Shown here: positions 60,597 to 64,000 of the stretch, piece after piece | How positions within the stretch are numbered: position 1 is the first letter of the stretch | Layout of the letters: each line of letters opens with the position of its first letter | Source: Stictocephala bisonia | Lineage: Eukaryota > Arthropoda > Insecta > Hemiptera > Membracidae | Length of the DNA: 64,000 nucleotides | Assembly: GCA_035578905.1 (NCBI GenBank) | Contig: JAQJVL010002685.1 | Span: 22,231 to 86,230 of the forward strand | Reading direction: 5' to 3' | Position numbers and translations under genes: made by a program | Notes under the pieces: model-generated | Seen by the model: the letters and a program-made list of their open reading frames with translations, nothing else | What the model was told of the DNA's origin: nothing | Databases searched by the model: none

Positions 60597-61388
60597 ATGA
60601 GCGTCGATAAGTTTGGACGTCAAAATGTTAGTAGTAGCAGTAACAAAGGTCTTAGAGGACCTAAAGGAATCGGGTTTGAATTAACTAAGGAAGGTGATTA
60701 TGACATTCGTCGCAAAAGGTTGCGTAATGTAATGGAACCCGAAGATGATGGAGACGCTGTAAATTTAAAACGACATAAATCGTCATTTAATAAATGTTTA
60801 AAATTAAATGATGATAAAAGTACGATGCTAAAGGATCAACAGTTTGTCATGTAGGTGATCCGACTAATCCGACCGATGCTGTGAACTATAAGTTTATCAA
60901 AGACCGCTGTGTAACATTTGATAATACAGAAATTAATGCAAGAAATCATACAATTAGCAATGTGTCAGATCCGAAAAAATATCGAGACGCTGCAAATAAA
61001 TTGTATGTAGACACAATGTGTCCACCCATGACTGAAACTTATTGGAATTTTAAAAACAAGCGATTGGTGAATGTCAGTGATCCAATAAACATGAACGATG
61101 TTATCAATTTAAAGTACTTCTTCAGTAAAACACTCAAGTCCGATTCAACTTCTTGGGACTTTGTGAATAAAAGACTAACTAATGTGGCCCGACCCTATTC
61201 ATATGCAAGATGGTGTTACGCTAAACTATTTGGTTAGATCAATTAGTAATATTTTATATGAACTATACAGATTATTGGCTCCAAGTGGTGACCCAATCAG
61301 AACATTAAAGAAAGAAGACTGGATAGACATGAATATTGTCAACCCATTTTTCATAGATCCAAAAACAAAAATTGCTAGAAATAACTAA
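60597..61388 (+). pseudogene. Fibre-like attachment protein with repeated KRLxNVxDP units, two frameshifts
   Basis: The start MSVDKFGRQN is followed by GLRGPKGIGFELTKEGDYD and then by repeats of about 20-45 residues: RKRLRNVMEPEDDGDAVNLK, a TISNVSDPKKYRDAANKLYV unit, NKRLVNVSDPINMNDVINLK and NKRLTNV...DPIHMQDGV. Such (K)RLxNVxxPxxxxDAVNxxY units are known from phage tail fibres and from fibre-like proteins of related elements, where they build trimeric shafts. The C-terminus (LYELYRLLAPSGD onward) would be the tip. Frames change near 60800-60850 and near 61186 (GCCCGACCC), so three pieces are needed (60597-60854, 60881-61237, 61182-61388). It is encoded opposite to the other late genes. Confidence 0.75.
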
Positions 61389-61452
61389 ATTGTAAGTAGT
61401 TGGTGAAAATAAAATTATACAGTAAAAATGGAATATTATTTTATTTATTACC
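61389..61452. terminator. Convergent polyadenylation zone
   Basis: AAAATAAAATT (AATAAA on +) lies shortly after the fibre stop, and TTTTATTTATTACC (AATAAA on -) just after the opposing gene's stop. The two signals face each other within 64 bp. Confidence 0.6.
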
Positions 61453-62166
61453 TCAATCTACAATACTTTTACCAGTTAAATTAATACATTTCTCATCTAA
61501 TTCCTTTAATTCTTCAATTATAGAGTTTATTTCATTCTGATGTCCAGTGTGACCAATATCTTCCGAAGCATTCAAAATCCTCAGGCGGTCGACCAGTTCG
61601 TTGGGATCATCATAATATATGAAGTTTGGTTTGGCGTCAGTCAAGACAATGCCACTTCCACTCACGGTCTGTTGCACCAAATCTGAATATGTGCTCATTT
61701 CATTTGTTAATTCATTTTCTCGTGTAGCAATTAAAGATATGATGTTTTTATACTTATTCCCCCTGTTAGACTTCACTTTCCCTCTAGGTGAATAATTTAT
61801 CTTGTGAGCATTGGTATCTCTGAGAATCATAGCGTAACTATCGAGATCTTCTTCACTGTACACATAAGGATTAGGTATATTCATAAATAAAAGTTCGTAT
61901 AAACCACGTGTACCCTCATATCTTTTACCATTTATTATAAAATCATCTATATCGATTTCTAATGGCTTATCACCAATCATCCATTGATCGCCTTCGACTC
62001 TTATACCATAATTATGATCTACTTCTTTACCACCTTTAAGTAATTTTAAAAAGTACTCTTTCGCTAGTCTTCCCTTAAACTCACGTTAGTACGTATTCCC
62101 TAGCTAAATTTTTTCCTTGAGGTGTTTTCAACAGGTCTTTACCCGATACCACAGCCGGTGAACGTA
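61453..62166 (-). pseudogene. Conserved virus-associated protein of unknown function, N-terminal part broken
   Basis: The clean part (62092-61453) reads LAKEYFLKLLKGGKEVDHNY, GIRVEGDQWMIGDKPLEIDI, GTRGLYELLFMNIPNP and YSEEDLDSYAMILRDTNAH. I associate this pattern with a family of conserved proteins accompanying such elements in arthropod and cnidarian genomes (from memory DUF8207; unverified). Function is unknown. The N-terminal side is in another frame (62166-62083, with SPAVVSGKDLLKTPQGKNLA) and ends at a stop, so at least one shift lies near 62085. Everything further upstream is in low-quality sequence. The gene is read toward the fibre gene from the right-hand promoter. Confidence 0.65.
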
Positions 62167-62606
62167 CGTTTTTTTTTAGAAGGATGCCACTTTCACATTA
62201 TTCTTTTTACAATATAAATCCCAAAAAAAATCATTTTTCAATAAACGCACTTTGAAAAAGGGTAAATTTACTAAAATATTATATTATAATTCTAATGGTA
62301 ATGTTCTTTATATGATCTTCTAATATTTTTTCCCCGATTTTTCTGACAAACCAGATCTTCTCTTCTTCATCACCATTTGTACACAAAAAACTCACGAAAC
62401 TGATTCCCTGAAATCTTGAGTATTTATACCATAAAATGACTCAATTGAACCGTGTCTGACAACGTAACATTTTTTTTAAGTACTCCCGCTAAACGTCTTG
62501 ACCAATATTTCTACAATTCAGAGTTCTGTTTTCTTTTTTCTTGCAAGTTTTGAAAAAACGTTTGGATCTTGCACAGTTCACCTCCATGTCCGACATGATT
62601 TTTGTT
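62167..62606. other. Transition zone, low-quality sequence
   Basis: Homopolymer runs (9 T, 8 A, 8 T) become frequent from about 62170 and no frame stays open for long. Apart from the promoter copy, a short minus-strand frame near 62600-62490 beginning MSDMEVNCARSKRFFK is visible; I cannot tell whether it is real. Confidence 0.5.
62401..62466 (-). promoter_or_regulatory. Viral right promoter, inverted copy of the left promoter
   Basis: On the minus strand: GTCAGACACGGTTCAATTGA, GTCATTTTATG, GTATAAATACTC and AAGATTTCAGGG, matching 50301-50366 block by block with a few differences. The bZIP site reads TGAGTCA here and TGACGTCA on the left. It lies about 235 bp upstream of the first recognisable codons of the last gene. 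It sits in the indel-prone part of the window, so small differences from the left copy may be errors. Confidence 0.7.
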
Positions 62607-64000
62607 TTTTGAAATTTACTAATCATCAAAAATATTTTTAATTTACCCATTGTATATATGCAGATTTCGGTGATTTTAAAAACCTGTAAAAAATAAATTG
62701 ACGAGATATCATATGTAAAATGTCCACGAACCTATGATTGGTGTTTTATATAGCTGTGAGAATCTGTTCCAAAATTCATTAGAGTTTCATTCCAACTGAA
62801 GTGTTCATATATAGAGGTCCCAATCGGCAGAGACTTTAGAAAATTTTTGTTGATACGTAATAAAATTGGGATTTAGTAAAAACAAATATTCCCGAGTTCC
62901 ACTAACAGGGGGGAAAAAACTGTAAATACAGCAACTCATTGTAACTAGCAGTAAAGAATTCACATAAATTTTTATCGCCCTCAAAGAGCCCATTTCATTT
63001 GACGGGTAAATTTAGATAAAAATATGTTCAAGTTAATTTAAAAAAGACAGTATCAAAGAAACACCCCAAATTTTTTCATCCAGGGAGGCAACTTGATACA
63101 CATTTTATTGAAAACAACTGGGTATTGACAAAACGTGTCAGTTTATTCCAAACACAAGTGAAAAGTACATTACTTTTTCTAAAAAAAACATCGAGCGGAT
63201 TGAACATTTGATTATTATACATACAAAATAATAATTCAGTTAGCTACTTTAGTTAAAAATCCTTTTCCAAACGAAAGTTTATTCAATAAAAAAAAATGTT
63301 TTTTGATAATGAAAATGCCTCTGGTTTCTCGAAAGGTGTGTACCCAATGAGTACACATCTTCAGGGGTTTATTGAACGAAAAAGACTTCCCCTCGAAAAA
63401 GCTTTTTACAATAGTTTTTTATAATCTGATATATCTGTGAGGATTATAAACATACACATGGGCTGGATCATTTTTTAAAAAAAAAATTTAGGTGAATACA
63501 TACTTTTTTAAACTAGACTTCTACTTCTTGCTGATGTTTTGAAAACTTTAGACAATTGTGTTTTAATTCTTATCATTTAGATTGTCTCATTATCTCACTC
63601 CCCCCATTTTTTCTTTTTACGCAAAGTTTTAAAAATTTTCAAATGTTCAAATTATTTTCTAACAGATTAGATCGTATTTATTCATAGAAAAGGGATTAAG
63701 GGGGTATTACATCTTTCAAACAAACGGCTTCAACTGCTAAAAAACCGCTGTTTTAAAATTATAATTCTAATTTTCCAACCTCAATCTAACTTAGTAGATT
63801 GTAACAATTTTATGGCTGGGCAAAGATAACCCAAAGCCTAAAATAATTTTCCTGGTATAAGGGGGATGTGAAAATTTTCCAATAATGAGTATTCCAAAAA
63901 ATTCTGATATTGGAATTTCTTTGAAGTTGATATAGAATATCCCCATACCTTCAAAGATAACATAATGATCTTTCCCTTTTTTTTCCTTTTAGTAAAAGTC
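62607..64000 (+). pseudogene. polB: Second, indel-riddled copy of polB (middle part), runs off the window
   Basis: This stretch follows 54760-56220 in order and on the same strand: TTGAAATTTACTAATCATCA, then CCCATTGTATATATGCAGAT, CACGAACCTATGA and GTACCCAATGAGTACACATC, then GACAATTGTGTTTTAATTCT. Differences are overwhelmingly single missing bases and short stretches collapsed into A or T runs, with long identical blocks between. That pattern resembles uncorrected long-read sequence more than evolutionary decay. No frame is usable. The copy begins abruptly within the polymerase gene, beside the right promoter. Confidence 0.9.

Noticed and set aside
62805..62993. 62-codon minus-strand ORF
   Set aside because: It lies antisense in the error-rich second polB copy.

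Overview
The window is AT-rich, intron- and repeat-laden eukaryotic DNA, most likely from an arthropod. The evidence is several decayed non-LTR retrotransposons (one with an SGNH-hydrolase ORF1), dispersed SINE-like repeats, many minisatellites, and short TTAGG/GGTTA-like tracts of the kind common in insect genomes. The species cannot be named from the sequence. I recognise no host protein-coding gene; almost every open frame from 1 to 49 kb is a transposon remnant, a translated tandem repeat or chance.

Layout. 0.56-4.87 kb: a minus-strand LINE (ORF1 and ORF2) with an internal deletion and a G-rich minisatellite between its ORFs. 5.4-5.9 kb: an 80-bp tandem satellite. 6-25 kb: mostly featureless AT-rich DNA with SINE-like repeats. 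25.6-28.1 kb: a second decayed LINE. 31.2-32.2 and 36.5-37.2 kb: two further LINE fragments. 39.2-47.9 kb: a long AG microsatellite, 21-bp and about 14-bp minisatellites, two inverted pairs of dispersed repeats and a large foldback near 45.3 kb. 48.7-49.2 kb: a duplicated block rich in CRE, E-box and AGGTCA-type sites beside a tRNA-Val-like SINE.

50.3-62.5 kb is the centre of interest: an integrated midsize dsDNA virus of the adintovirus/Polinton-like kind. Left to right it carries a TATA promoter, duplicated non-coding leader exons, an intact dUTPase, an orphan 296-aa ORF and a protein-primed family-B DNA polymerase on +. Then come, on -, a double-jelly-roll major capsid protein, a 56-aa basic protein, a single-jelly-roll penton-like protein and a fusion of parvovirus-VP1-type phospholipase A2 with an adenain-like protease. 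A repeat-built fibre-like gene follows on +, then a conserved gene of unknown function on -, read from a second, inverted copy of the left promoter. The four minus-strand late genes are chained by overlapping stop/start codons. I see no integrase and no FtsK/A32-type packaging ATPase.

PolB, capsid, fibre and the last gene each carry one or more breaks, and most look like single-base shifts, several of them extra bases in or next to short runs. From about 62.1 kb the sequence collapses into a homopolymer-rich, indel-laden second copy of polB, which looks like uncorrected read sequence or a misassembled tandem copy. The frameshifts may therefore be partly technical rather than biological.

Together the genes would give nucleotide-pool hygiene (dUTPase), self-contained protein-primed replication (PolB), and a capsid with maturation protease, membrane-breaching PLA2 and a host-attachment fibre. 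All of these functions are inferred from family resemblance and motifs, not from any search.
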